A DNA stretch of 64,000 nucleotides from Streptomyces sp. S4.7. GTDB lineage: Bacteria; Actinomycetota; Actinomycetes; Streptomycetales; Streptomycetaceae. Below, in pieces: positions 17,225-28,422 of this stretch (the stretch's first letter is position 1; each line of letters begins with the position of its first letter). The stretch spans positions 2,232,001 to 2,296,000 of the forward strand of contig NZ_CP048397.1 in assembly GCF_010384365.1 (NCBI RefSeq), given 5' to 3'. The notes beneath the pieces are model-generated. The model did no database searches. It was not told the DNA's origin and saw only the letters and a list, made by a program, of their open reading frames with translations. Made by a program: the position numbers and the translations under genes.

Positions 17225-20200
17225 TCAGCCATCCGTGGGGACCGACACGGCCGGGGCCGACTGCTGTTCGGCAGCCGATGTCTTCTTGGCCACGGACTTC
17301 GCGGCCGCCTTCTTGGTGGTGGTCTTCTTCGCGGCGGTCTTCTTGGCGGCCGTCTTCTTCGTCGCCGCCTTCTTGGCCGTGGCCTTCTTGGCGGTCTTTC
17401 GAGCCGCCTTCTTGGCCGGAGCGGAAGATTCCGCATTGTCGTCGCCGTCGGACCGATCAGCGTGTCCCTCGGATTCGGCCGATTCCGCGGGGGCCGGGGC
17501 CGTCTCCGGCGCCGAATCCACCACGAGGACCGCTCCCTCCTCGGCGCCCGCCGGCGAACCGGCCGGAGCCGACGCCTTACGGGTCGCCCTGCGGCGCGCC
17601 CGCGGCGGTGCCGCCTCGGGCGTGTCGCCGGACGGCGTGTCACCGGACGGCGTGTCACCGGCGGGCTCGGCCGATACGGCCTCCGGCTCCGCCGCGACCG
17701 GCGCCGCCGACTGCTCGACGACGACCTCGGCCGCCTGCTCCGCGACCTCGTCCGACCCGGCCGCCTTCGGCGAACCGGCCGGAGCCGACGCCTTACGGGT
17801 GGCCCTGCGGCGGGGGCGGCCCTGCGGGGCCGCCTCCTCCACCACTTCCTCGGGTTCGGCCACCGGCACGGACGAGGCGACCGGGACCGGCACCTGCGCC
17901 TGCTCGTCGGGGCGCACCCGCTGCTCGGGCTCCGCCGAACGCGGCGAACCGGCCGGAGCCGACGCCTTGCGCGAGGCCCGGCGGCGCGAACGCCCGCCAC
18001 GGGCGGCCGTCTCGGCCTCCGCGACGCTGCTGTACAGCTCCTCGTCGGGCACGAACTCCGGCGCGGGCAGCGCCACCGGGGTAGCGACCTCCGCCGCGAC
18101 CTCGGCCTCGGACTCGGTCTCCGCCGGACCCTCGGCCGTCTCGTGGTCGTGGTCATGGCTGTGGTCGTGGTCCGCGCCGGACCCGCCGCGGCGCTTCTTC
18201 GCGCGCTTGCCGTTGCCGCCACCGCCGGCGCCGCCACCGCCACCGGAGCCGGTCGGCTGCTCCATGTGGACGATCACGCCTCGCCCGTTGCAGTGGACAC
18301 AGGTCTCGGAGAACGACTCCAGCAGACCCTGGCCGACGCGCTTACGGGTCATCTGGACCAGGCCCAGCGACGTCACTTCGGCGACCTGGTGCTTCGTACG
18401 GTCCCGGCCCAGGCACTCCAGCAGCCGCCGCAGCACCAGATCCCGGTTCGATTCGAGGACCATGTCGATGAAGTCGATGACGACGATGCCGCCGAGGTCA
18501 CGCAGCCGCAGCTGACGCACGATCTCCTCGGCCGCCTCCAGGTTGTTCCTGGTGACGGTCTCTTCGAGGTTGCCGCCCTGACCGGTGAACTTCCCGGTGT
18601 TGACGTCGACCACGATCATGGCCTCGGTCTTGTCGATCACCAGCGAGCCACCGCTCGGCAGCCAGACCTTGCGGTCCAGCGCCTTCATCAGCTGCTCGTC
18701 GATCCGGTACGAGGCGAAGACGTCGACCTCGCTCGTCCAGCGGTTCAGCCGGTCGGACAGGTCGGGCGCCACGTGCGCCACATAACCGTGGATGGTCTGC
18801 CACGCCTCGTCACCGCTGACGATGACCTTGGTGAAGTCCTCGTTGAAGATGTCGCGCACGACCCGGACGGTCATGTCCGGCTCACCGTAGAGAAGGGTCG
18901 GGGCGTTGCCGCTCTTCGCCTTCTTCTGGATGTCCTCCCACTGCGACTGGAGGCGCTCGACGTCACGGCGCAGCTCGTCCTCGCTCGCGCCCTCGGCGGC
19001 AGTGCGGACGATGACGCCCGCGTCCTCGGGGACGATCTTCTTCAGGATGGTCTTCAGCCGCGCCCGCTCGGTGTCCGGGAGCTTGCGGCTGATGCCGGTC
19101 ATCGAGCCCTCGGGGACGTACACGAGGTAACGGCCGGGGAGCGAGACCTGGCTGGTGAGACGCGCGCCCTTGTGACCGATCGGGTCCTTCGTCACCTGGA
19201 CGAGGACCGACTGGCCGGACTTGAGCGCGGTCTCGATACGGCGCGGGCCGCCCGACATGCCCAGCGCCTCGAAGTTGACCTCACCGGCGTACAGGACGGC
19301 GTTGCGTCCCTTGCCGATGTCCACGAAGGCGGCCTCCATGGACGGCAGTACGTTCTGCACCTTGCCCAGGTAGACGTTGCCGACGTAGCTGGTGGCCTGC
19401 TCCTTGTTGACGTAGTGCTCGACGAGCACGTCGTCCTCGAGGACACCGATCTGGGTGCGCTCGCCGCTCTGCCGGACGACCATCACACGCTCGACGGCCT
19501 CACGGCGCGCCAGGAACTCCGCCTCGGTGATGATCGGCACACGGCGGCGGCCCTGCTCGCGCCCCTCGCGGCGGCGCTGCTTCTTCGCTTCGAGACGGGT
19601 CGAGCCCTTGATGGACTGGACCTCGTCCACGCCGGTGCCGGGCTCGGTGTCCTTCGTACGGCGCTCCCGCGGCTCACGGACCTTGACGACCGTACGCTCC
19701 GGGTCGTCCACGCCGTTGTTCTCGGTGTCGGAGCCGCCGTCGCCGCTGCGACGGCGCCTGCGGCGACGCCGGCGGCTGCTGCTGCTTCCGCCGCCCGACT
19801 GGCCGGCGGAGTCGTCGTCGTCCTGCTCGTCCAAGTCGCCCTCGACAGCGGTGTCGCCGTCGGTGTCGGCAGCCTCCTGCGACACCTGCTTCCTGCCGCG
19901 CTCGCGGCTCCGCTCCTCGGGCGCGTCCTCGGACTGTTCGTCCGACTGCTCGTCGGCCTCGGCCGACTCGCCGCGGCGACGGCGGCGGCCGCCCCTGCGG
20001 CGGCGGCGCGAGGGACGGTCGTAGTCGTCGGACTCGTCCGAATCGGACTCGTCACCCTCGGCGGACTGCTCGGTGCCGGACTCGTCGTCGGCGTCCCGCT
20101 CGGCGGCGGGGGCCTGCGCGGGCGCGGGCTCGGCCGCTTCGGCGGACTCACCGCGGCGACGGCGCCGACGGCGGCCCGAGGGCTCGGGCGCGGGCGCGGC

Positions 20201-21301
20201 CGTGGTCTCGTCCTCGATGTCGAAATCGTCGACGTCACCGCCGTCCTCGACGTCACCGGCGGCGGCCATCGCGGCGGCCGTCTCGGGGGTCTGGAACATC
20301 GGCTCGGCGAAGACGGGCGCCTGGAAGACGGCCACGGCGGGCCGGTTGGCACGCCGGCGCGACCGCTCGGGCGCCTCGGTCTCGCCGTCCTTCGTGGCGG
20401 CGGGGCCGGAGCCGTTGCGCTGCTCGGCCTTCCTGCTCCTGGGCTCGGGCTTCGTCTCGGTCTTCGGCGCGGGCGCCGGCTCCGTACTCGACTCGGCCTT
20501 CGGCTCGGTGGACTCGGACGCGCCACCGGCCCTGCGGCGGCCGCGGCCACGGGTCGCGGCCTTCTCCGCGGCCTCGACCCGCTCCTCGTCGGCGGTGATC
20601 TGCGTGACGGCGGTCGCGGGCAGCGTCTCGCCCTGCGTGGTCTCTTCGTCCGCCTCGGCGGCGGGGGTGGTGGCCGGTGCGGTCACCTTCCGGGTCGCGC
20701 GGCGGCGGGCACGCGGCGGCGCGGCCTCCTCGGCCACCGACTCGGGAGCGGTCTCGACGACCGGCTCCGGCGCACTCTCGGCGGGGGCGGCGACCTTACG
20801 GGTGGCGCGGCGGCGGGCACGCGGCGGCGCGGCCTCCTCGGCGACGGGCTCGGCGGCGGGCTCCGGGGCGGCGACGGCCGCGGGAGCGGCGGGCTCGACC
20901 ACGGGCTCGACGACCTGTTCGGCGACCGTCTCGGCGGGAGCGGCGACCTTACGGGTCGCGCGGCGCCGGGCGCGCGGGGGCGCGACCTCCTCCGCCGCCG
21001 GCTCGGCGAGCGTCTCGGCCGCGGCGACCTCGGGTGCGGGCTCGGCCACGATCTCCACGGGAGCGGTGGCCTTACGGGTGGCGCGGCGGCGGGCACGCGG
21101 CGGCGCGGCCTCCTCGGCCACCGGCTCGCCGGCGGGCTCGACCGCGCCGTCCTGCGTCACGTCGTCGGCCCCGGCCGCCGCGGACGGCGGCCCCGCGGGA
21201 CGCGACGCGGCGCGGCGCCTGCGGCGCGGCGGCAGCGTGTCGCTGGGGCTGTTCAGTTCTTCTTCGGTGTCCCGGTTCGTACCGGGCTCGTTCTGGGACA
21301 T
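17225..21301 (-). CDS. rne: Ribonuclease E/G, long actinobacterial form
   Basis: The protein has 1358 residues. The conserved catalytic core lies roughly at residues 590-1010, with an S1 domain (SYVGNVYLGKVQNVLPSMEA), a DNase I-like core (GGIVVIDFIDM) and the zinc-link CVHCNGRG. Flanking arms are low-complexity: about 590 acidic/basic residues before it and about 340 after. Both arms carry repeated RRRATRK-type basic modules. The tail is a histone-H1-like Lys/Ala run. A DHDHSHDHDHE tract follows the core. This core-in-the-middle layout matches Streptomyces RNase ES, where the arms bind RNA and partner proteins for mRNA decay and rRNA processing. It has its own terminator. Confidence 0.95.
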   Translation of the reverse strand: MSQNEPGTNRDTEEELNSPSDTLPPRRRRRAASRPAGPPSAAAGADDVTQDGAVEPAGEPVAEEAAPPRARRRATRKATAPVEIVAEPAPEVAAAETLAEPAAEEVAPPRARRRATRKVAAPAETVAEQVVEPVVEPAAPAAVAAPEPAAEPVAEEAAPPRARRRATRKVAAPAESAPEPVVETAPESVAEEAAPPRARRRATRKVTAPATTPAAEADEETTQGETLPATAVTQITADEERVEAAEKAATRGRGRRRAGGASESTEPKAESSTEPAPAPKTETKPEPRSRKAEQRNGSGPAATKDGETEAPERSRRRANRPAVAVFQAPVFAEPMFQTPETAAAMAAAGDVEDGGDVDDFDIEDETTAAPAPEPSGRRRRRRRGESAEAAEPAPAQAPAAERDADDESGTEQSAEGDESDSDESDDYDRPSRRRRRGGRRRRRGESAEADEQSDEQSEDAPEERSRERGRKQVSQEAADTDGDTAVEGDLDEQDDDDSAGQSGGGSSSSRRRRRRRRRSGDGGSDTENNGVDDPERTVVKVREPRERRTKDTEPGTGVDEVQSIKGSTRLEAKKQRRREGREQGRRRVPIITEAEFLARREAVERVMVVRQSGERTQIGVLEDDVLVEHYVNKEQATSYVGNVYLGKVQNVLPSMEAAFVDIGKGRNAVLYAGEVNFEALGMSGGPRRIETALKSGQSVLVQVTKDPIGHKGARLTSQVSLPGRYLVYVPEGSMTGISRKLPDTERARLKTILKKIVPEDAGVIVRTAAEGASEDELRRDVERLQSQWEDIQKKAKSGNAPTLLYGEPDMTVRVVRDIFNEDFTKVIVSGDEAWQTIHGYVAHVAPDLSDRLNRWTSEVDVFASYRIDEQLMKALDRKVWLPSGGSLVIDKTEAMIVVDVNTGKFTGQGGNLEETVTRNNLEAAEEIVRQLRLRDLGGIVVIDFIDMVLESNRDLVLRRLLECLGRDRTKHQVAEVTSLGLVQMTRKRVGQGLLESFSETCVHCNGRGVIVHMEQPTGSGGGGGAGGGGNGKRAKKRRGGSGADHDHSHDHDHETAEGPAETESEAEVAAEVATPVALPAPEFVPDEELYSSVAEAETAARGGRSRRRASRKASAPAGSPRSAEPEQRVRPDEQAQVPVPVASSVPVAEPEEVVEEAAPQGRPRRRATRKASAPAGSPKAAGSDEVAEQAAEVVVEQSAAPVAAEPEAVSAEPAGDTPSGDTPSGDTPEAAPPRARRRATRKASAPAGSPAGAEEGAVLVVDSAPETAPAPAESAESEGHADRSDGDDNAESSAPAKKAARKTAKKATAKKAATKKTAAKKTAAKKTTTKKAAAKSVAKKTSAAEQQSAPAVSVPTDG
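17619..17662 (-). repeat. 15-bp tandem repeat inside rne
   Basis: About three copies of a 15-bp unit (GGCGTGTCACCGGAC) encode the peptide repeat GDTPS in the C-terminal arm of RNase E. The last copies are near-identical at DNA level, which suggests recent slippage. Confidence 0.7.
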
Positions 21302-21545
21302 GCGGGCGGTTCTCCCGTCACGCTCCCGGGCGCCACGCCTTGATCCGGTCCGGCCGCGGCCCGCGCCAGTGCGCGAATGCCGCCGTCCGGGGCGCGGGCG
21401 CCGCACAGGAGCTGTTATGTCTGGGTCGCCGGTTCCGTTCGTACGCGTTTGTACGTACGGCCTGGCGAAAGTCTTCGTGGTCAGCGCGCCGCCCGACCCA
21501 GGTGGCTCCCGAGGCAGTTCGAGGGCAGCGCTACAACAACCGTCC

Positions 21546-22370
21546 CTACGCGGAACCTGCACCTTCCGGCGCCTTCGCGGCGGCGGGTCCGGCGGCCATG
21601 GACAGGCCTGCCGTGACTGCCTCGCGGTCGGGCGCGAGCGGGTCGGTCACCGTTCCGGACTCCTCGTCGAAGAGCCCCTGCGCCAGCCTGGTCACCGCTG
21701 CGGGGACCGGCGGCGCCAGGTCGGCCACAGCTCGGAGACCGGAAAGGACGTCGTCGGGTCGTACGGCGGGTGTCACGTGCCGAACAACCAGCCGCAGTAT
21801 CGCACAGCGCTCGCCCTGCGGCCTATCGGCCTGTGGAGGAAGCGTCCGCAGGTCGACGACGGCTTCCCGGGCGTCGAAGGTGCGCATGCCGTTCTTCGCG
21901 CGCCGCTCGACCTCCACCACCTCGGCGGCGAGGAAGGCGGCCACGGCGCGCCCGGCCTCTTCCTCGTCCACCCCGTCGAGCCGCAGCTCCCACTCCGAGG
22001 CGGTGAGCCGGTCGGCGAGTCCCGAGGTACGGGCCTCGACGGCGTCGATGATGTCGAGCCCGGTGGGCAGCGACTCGTCGAGCAGTTCGCGCAGGGTGTC
22101 CGGGTCGCGTGGCGCCGCGAGGGCGATCTCCAGGTACTCGGCCTCGCTGCCCGTGCCGGTGGGTGCGGCATTGGCGTAACTGACCTTCGGATGCGGGGTG
22201 AAGCCCGCCGAGTACGCCATGGGGACGTCGGCGCGGCGCAGTGCCCGCTCGAAGGCGCGCTGGAAATCGCGGTGGCTGGTGAACCGGAGGCGGCCACGCT
22301 TGGTGTAACGCAGTCGGATGCGCTGCACCGCCGGCGCGGGCGGTGGGCCTTCGGGCTGTCGCTTGCCCAG
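21546..22370 (-). CDS. TIGR03936 family radical SAM-associated protein
   Basis: Conserved features are RIRLRYTKRGRLRFTSHRDF, FERALRRADVPMAYSAGF and HPKVSYANAAPTGTGSEAEY, typical of the family (function unknown). It normally sits beside, or is fused to, a TIGR03960 radical SAM protein, as here. I place the start at the CTG at 22370: GAGGAG lies 8 nt upstream and family members normally begin at this GKRQPEG position. The alternative is a GTG at 22463 that overlaps the upstream stop as GTGA but lacks a ribosome-binding site and would add 31 residues. Confidence 0.82.
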   Translation of the reverse strand: MGKRQPEGPPPAPAVQRIRLRYTKRGRLRFTSHRDFQRAFERALRRADVPMAYSAGFTPHPKVSYANAAPTGTGSEAEYLEIALAAPRDPDTLRELLDESLPTGLDIIDAVEARTSGLADRLTASEWELRLDGVDEEEAGRAVAAFLAAEVVEVERRAKNGMRTFDAREAVVDLRTLPPQADRPQGERCAILRLVVRHVTPAVRPDDVLSGLRAVADLAPPVPAAVTRLAQGLFDEESGTVTDPLAPDREAVTAGLSMAAGPAAAKAPEGAGSA

Positions 22371-22459
22371 TGGTTCTTCTCCTCGGTGCGGGGTGCGCGC
22401 GGTGGCGCACACCCTCGAAATCGCGCGGCCGACCGGGCGGTCGGCCCCGGGAACCCGGC

Positions 22460-23422
22460 TCACACCTGCTTGCGCAGGGAGATCTCGGGTGCGGGTACCG
22501 CGCCGGGGACGGTTGTTGTACTACCCAGCGTACGCGCCCCGTCGACCGGCCACGCCACAGGCTCGGCCGGGCGGGGAGGGCCGACCAGCGCGCGCCACGC
22601 GTCGCGGCGGGCCTGCCGGACCGTTTCGCCCGCTGAGCGCAGTGCGCTCCCGACGGCCCGGCCCGCCTCGATGGCGGCGCTCCTGGCCGGGACCCGGACA
22701 TGGTCGCGCAGGAGGTGCCCGACCGGGGTGCAGACGGCGCGGTAGAACCAGCTCACGGGCTGCCCGATCAGAATCCAGGCCAGCCATTTCAGCGCCCGGC
22801 CCACGGCCCGGGAGATCTGTCCGGCGATCCGCCAGGCAACGCCGAAGGCGGCGGCGATCTCCCGGCCGACGGGGGCGAGGACCGCGCGGTGGAACCAGCC
22901 GAGCGGGGTGATCAGCAGGGTGACGACGAGCCATCCGAGCGCCGTCCCGATACCGGCGGCGATCAGCGCGATGCCTCTGCCGAGCCAGGTGAGCGACCAG
23001 AGGGTGCCGTGGCCGACCGGGGTGAGCACCTGCCGGTACAGCCACACCAGCGGCACGACGAGCCCGTAGTGCACGACCGGCACCAGCACATAACGCCACA
23101 GCGCCACCCACGGCCACACGAACAACGCCTTGCCCAGCCACCCCAGCACCACGCCCAGCGCACGCCCGAGCGGGGCGAGCAGTGCCTCGTACACCCACGA
23201 GCAGACGAACGCGGTGCCCCGTCCGAAGGGCCGGAACACCGAGCGGTGCAGCGCCCGTGCCCCGGCGGCGAGCAGATCCCACACCATGCGCACCGGGACG
23301 ACGAGCACCAGTACGACGATCCGCACCGGAATCCGGATGGCGGTGGTCAGACAGCCGTCACCCGGCTCGTACCCCTCGCGCGCCGGCGGGGCCGACGGGG
23401 CCGGCCTCTTGTCCAGATCCAT
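22460..23422 (-). CDS. Repeat-built integral membrane protein, unknown function
   Basis: The protein has 320 residues from the ATG at 23422; a GTG 48 nt further upstream is also in frame. It consists of about five degenerate repeats of 35-45 residues. Each ends in a [RPLTA]P[FLV]G motif: FRPFGRG, LAPLGRA, LTPVGHG, LAPVGRE, CTPVGHL. Each is preceded by a Trp/Tyr-rich amphipathic or hydrophobic stretch such as PLVWLYRQV. The C-terminal 90 residues are soluble and Ala/Arg-rich. I do not recognise a function. It lies between the two radical-SAM-associated genes and may be co-transcribed with them. Confidence 0.7.
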   Translation of the reverse strand: MDLDKRPAPSAPPAREGYEPGDGCLTTAIRIPVRIVVLVLVVPVRMVWDLLAAGARALHRSVFRPFGRGTAFVCSWVYEALLAPLGRALGVVLGWLGKALFVWPWVALWRYVLVPVVHYGLVVPLVWLYRQVLTPVGHGTLWSLTWLGRGIALIAAGIGTALGWLVVTLLITPLGWFHRAVLAPVGREIAAAFGVAWRIAGQISRAVGRALKWLAWILIGQPVSWFYRAVCTPVGHLLRDHVRVPARSAAIEAGRAVGSALRSAGETVRQARRDAWRALVGPPRPAEPVAWPVDGARTLGSTTTVPGAVPAPEISLRKQV

Positions 23423-23530
23423 GCCCCACAGGACGCCCCCGGCGCCCGCCCTGATCCCGGATCCGGCCACGAGGCGGCGTCTGTGCCCGATTCGAGACCG
23501 GGCACCGGCTCCGCGCCTCGCTTCGGGGCC

Positions 23531-25459
<1,929 letters not shown>

Positions 25460-25524
25460 CACGGCGACTTTCGTGGGCTGACGGGGTGACCATCCAGGCT
25501 ACCTTGACGGCCACCCGCCCCTTA

Positions 25525-25548
25525 CCCGCGAACGGTGCCGTTCGCGGG
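25525..25548 (-). terminator. Terminator after the CYTH-CHAD gene
   Basis: CCCGCGAACGG and CCGTTCGCGGG form a compact perfect hairpin about 15 bp after the stop, before the TIGR03960 gene. Confidence 0.8.
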
Positions 25549-25562
25549 GCGCACGCCGGTGC

Positions 25563-27158
25563 TCAGTCGAAAAGCGCCGTGCGCAGCTTCCGTTTCGCCG
25601 ACTTCCGCCAGATTCGCGGTAGTTCGCGCTCCCGGTCCGCCGCCCGCGACTCCTCCTCGCCGTACAGCAGCCCCCAGGTGAAGGCGGACTCGCCGGCCGC
25701 GTGGGCCTGGACCGCGAGATCGCGCAGGGCGTCGCGGGCCACGACGCTGTCCTGGTGGTCGCCGAGGACGCTCTGCACGGCCTTCATCCGCTTCGAGAAG
25801 CGCTTCGCGGACTTCCCGAGGGCGGGCTCGGCCGCGTCGGCGGCGTAGCGGGCACGCTTGGCGGCCTTGCGGGCGTCGTGCAGCGCCAGGTCGCGCTCCT
25901 CCCCCGGCGCGAGTCGCAGCGCGTGCTCGACGCGGCCCGCGAGGCGCTCGTAGTCCTTGACGACCGCCCTGGGCAGCACCTTGGCCGGTCTGCGGCCGGC
26001 GCCGTCCAGCAGCGGCGGATCGGCGAGCAGTGCCGCCACCGAGTCCAGCAGGCGCAGGTAGCGCGCGCTGTCGAGGACGCTGAGCGTCCTGTCCCGCGCG
26101 TCGGTGCGGCCCGCCGCGTCCCAGATCCGCAGCCGGGCGTGCACGGGCCCGAGCAGCAGGGTCGTGTCGTGTGCCTCGACGCCCGCGGTGAGCCGCTCGG
26201 CGAGGACCTCCTGGTCGCGGTCGACGCCCAGCTCCCCGGCGAGCCACTTCAGCTCGGCGCCGATGGGCCGGGTGGCGTCGCGGTCGAGCACCTTCTTGTA
26301 CGTACGGAAAGCGGACCGCATCCGGCGGGTGGCGACCCGCAGTTGGTGCACGGAGTCGGGCAGGTCGCGGCGGACGGCGGGGTCGTAGGAGACGATCGCG
26401 TCGGCCTGCTCGCGCACATAGGCCAGCACATGGTCCCCGGCGGTGGCGGGCGCGCGCTTCGGGGCGGTCTTCGCCCGCTTTCCCGGCCCGGCCCCCTCAG
26501 CGGCGGGCGCCGTCTCGGCGAGGGCCCGGGCGAGCTTGGAACTGGCGGACGCCGGACGCACTCCCGCTTTGCGGAGCACCTTCTCCACGGCGTCGAGCAG
26601 GGCCGGGTCGCCGTCGTCTGCCAGCTCGACCTCGATCTCGGTCCACTCGGCGGTGCCGGTTCCGGTACCCGTACCGGAACCGGACCGGCGCTCCGCGCGG
26701 ACGGTGTCGACGGCCACCTCGGCGAGGGTCCGGCCCGCCTCGTCGACCAGCAGGCTGGTGTCGCGGGAGGTCCGCAGCCGTACGACGGGGGTCAGTTCCG
26801 CGCCGCGGACCCGTGAGCGCACCAGCGCCGCGAGTTCGTCCGGGAGGGTGTCGGAGAGCGGGGCCCGGATCTCGTCGCGGACGCCGTCGCCGACGGGGAA
26901 CTTGAGGTGCCAGCCCTCGTCGGCGCCGCCGGTCCGGCGGCGCAGGGTGAGGGACCCGGCGGTCAGCCGTAGGTCCGGGGTGTCGTGGTAGACGGCGTCC
27001 AGTTCGGTGACGCCCCGCGCCGTGACGGCCGAGACGGCGCGGACCTTGGTGAGGTCCGGCAGGAGGGAAGGGCCTGCGGGCCGCGAGCCGCCGTCGCCGC
27101 CCTCCGGCCGCACCGGGAGTTCGTACTTGCGTTCGATCTCTCGCTTTGTGTCCGCCAT
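25563..27158 (-). CDS. CYTH and CHAD domain protein
   Basis: The protein has 531 residues. The N-terminal CYTH domain has the signature EIERKYEL at residues 6-13 and continues to about residue 210. A basic Ala-rich linker leads to the CHAD domain (about 240-531), which contains many Arg/Lys/His side chains (VHQLRVATRRMRSAFR, HDARKAAKRARYAADA). CYTH domains handle triphosphates or polyphosphate with metal ions, and CHAD domains bind polyphosphate. A role with inorganic polyphosphate is therefore likely. No ribosome-binding site is seen; TACGTT lies 7 nt before the ATG. Confidence 0.9.
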   Translation of the reverse strand: MADTKREIERKYELPVRPEGGDGGSRPAGPSLLPDLTKVRAVSAVTARGVTELDAVYHDTPDLRLTAGSLTLRRRTGGADEGWHLKFPVGDGVRDEIRAPLSDTLPDELAALVRSRVRGAELTPVVRLRTSRDTSLLVDEAGRTLAEVAVDTVRAERRSGSGTGTGTGTAEWTEIEVELADDGDPALLDAVEKVLRKAGVRPASASSKLARALAETAPAAEGAGPGKRAKTAPKRAPATAGDHVLAYVREQADAIVSYDPAVRRDLPDSVHQLRVATRRMRSAFRTYKKVLDRDATRPIGAELKWLAGELGVDRDQEVLAERLTAGVEAHDTTLLLGPVHARLRIWDAAGRTDARDRTLSVLDSARYLRLLDSVAALLADPPLLDGAGRRPAKVLPRAVVKDYERLAGRVEHALRLAPGEERDLALHDARKAAKRARYAADAAEPALGKSAKRFSKRMKAVQSVLGDHQDSVVARDALRDLAVQAHAAGESAFTWGLLYGEEESRAADRERELPRIWRKSAKRKLRTALFD

Positions 27159-27165
27159 CTTCACA

Positions 27166-27171
27166 AACGTA
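27166..27171 (-). promoter_or_regulatory. Leaderless-type -10 of the CYTH-CHAD gene
   Basis: TACGTT (TANNNT) ends 7 nt before the ATG at 27158, where transcription would begin at the start codon. The -35 region is not recognisable. Confidence 0.35.
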
Positions 27172-27219
27172 GTCGCAGGGGCCGCCGAGTGGCAGCCCCC
27201 GCGACGCCGAAGGGGCAGA

Positions 27220-28419
27220 TCAAGCCGACATGGGCCGCTGCACCCTGATCGACTGGAGCAGCCCGACCGCGATCCAGACCGCGAACATCGAGGTGCCTCC
27301 GTAGGAGACGAACGGCAGCGGCAGCCCCGCCACGGGCATGATCCCGAGCGTCATCCCGACGTTCTCGAAGGACTGGAAGGCGAACCAGGCGATGATCCCG
27401 GCCGCCACGATCGTCCCGTACAGCTCCGTCGTCTCACGGGCGATCCGGCAGGCGCGCCACAGCACCACACCGAGGAGCAGCAGGATCAGCCCGGCCCCGA
27501 GGAAACCCAGCTCCTCGCCCGCGACGGTGAAGACGAAGTCGGTCTGCTGCTCGGGGACGAACTGGCCGGTGGTCTGGGAGCCCTTGAAGAGGCCGGTGCC
27601 GGTGAGCCCGCCCGAACCGATCGCGATCCGCGCCTGGTTGGTGTTGTAGCCGACGCCCGCCGGGTCGAGTTCCGGGTTGGCGAAGGCGGCGAAGCGGTTG
27701 ATCTGGTACTCGTCGAGGACCCCGAGCGCGGCGACCGCGACGGCGCCCGCGACACCGGCGCCGACGAGCCCGAAGATCCACCGGTTGGACGCCCCGGAGG
27801 AGAGCAGGACGCCGAGCACGATCACGGCCATGACCATGACCGAACCGAGGTCCGGCATCATCATGACGACCAGGATCGGGACGATCGCGAGCCCCAGGGA
27901 CTTGGCGACCGTCCGATGGTCCGGATGGACCTGATCACCCGCGTCGACTCTGGCCGCGAGCAGCATCGCCATGCCCAGGATGATCGTGATCTTCACGAAC
28001 TCCGAGGGCTGGAGGGTGAAGCCGCCGCCGAGCACGATCCAGGCGTGCGCGCCGTTGATGGTGGCGCCGAGCGGGGTGAGGACCAGCAGCACGAGCACGA
28101 CGGAGATGCCGTAGAGGACGGGGACCGCGCCGCGCAGGGTGCGGTGGCCGAGCCAGATCGTGCCGATCATCAGGGCCAGCCCGATACCGGTGTTCAGTAT
28201 GTGGCGGAAGAAGAAGTGGTACGGATCGCCCTGGTTGAGATCCGTACGGTTACGGGTCGCCGACCAGACCAGCAGCGACCCGACGGCCGAGAGCGCCACC
28301 GCGGAGAACATCAGCGGCCAGTCCAGCCTGCGCGCCATCGAGTCACGGGCGGCGAGCGTCGCCCAGAGCCCGCGCTCGGGACCGTATCCGGAGACGGAGA
28401 AGCCGCCTGTGCCGGCCAT
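27220..28419 (-). CDS. rodA: Rod-shape-determining SEDS glycosyltransferase RodA
   Basis: The protein has 399 residues with about ten membrane segments and the SEDS pattern, including QPSEFVKI and the C-terminal GMTLGIMPVAGLPLPFVSYGG. SEDS proteins polymerise lipid II into glycan strands and work with a class B PBP. The cognate PBP gene ends 3 nt before this start. In Streptomyces the mre-linked RodA/PBP2 pair belongs to the sporulation wall machinery. It is the last gene of the mreC-mreD-pbp2-rodA run. Confidence 0.96.
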   Translation of the reverse strand: MAGTGGFSVSGYGPERGLWATLAARDSMARRLDWPLMFSAVALSAVGSLLVWSATRNRTDLNQGDPYHFFFRHILNTGIGLALMIGTIWLGHRTLRGAVPVLYGISVVLVLLVLTPLGATINGAHAWIVLGGGFTLQPSEFVKITIILGMAMLLAARVDAGDQVHPDHRTVAKSLGLAIVPILVVMMMPDLGSVMVMAVIVLGVLLSSGASNRWIFGLVGAGVAGAVAVAALGVLDEYQINRFAAFANPELDPAGVGYNTNQARIAIGSGGLTGTGLFKGSQTTGQFVPEQQTDFVFTVAGEELGFLGAGLILLLLGVVLWRACRIARETTELYGTIVAAGIIAWFAFQSFENVGMTLGIMPVAGLPLPFVSYGGTSMFAVWIAVGLLQSIRVQRPMSA

Positions 28420-28422
28420 GGG

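Noticed and set aside
16889..21343. A 1484-codon open frame on the plus strand opposite rne
   Set aside because: It mirrors the rne codons, has low-complexity Gly/Leu/Arg composition and no domain. It is open only because of the extreme third-position GC.
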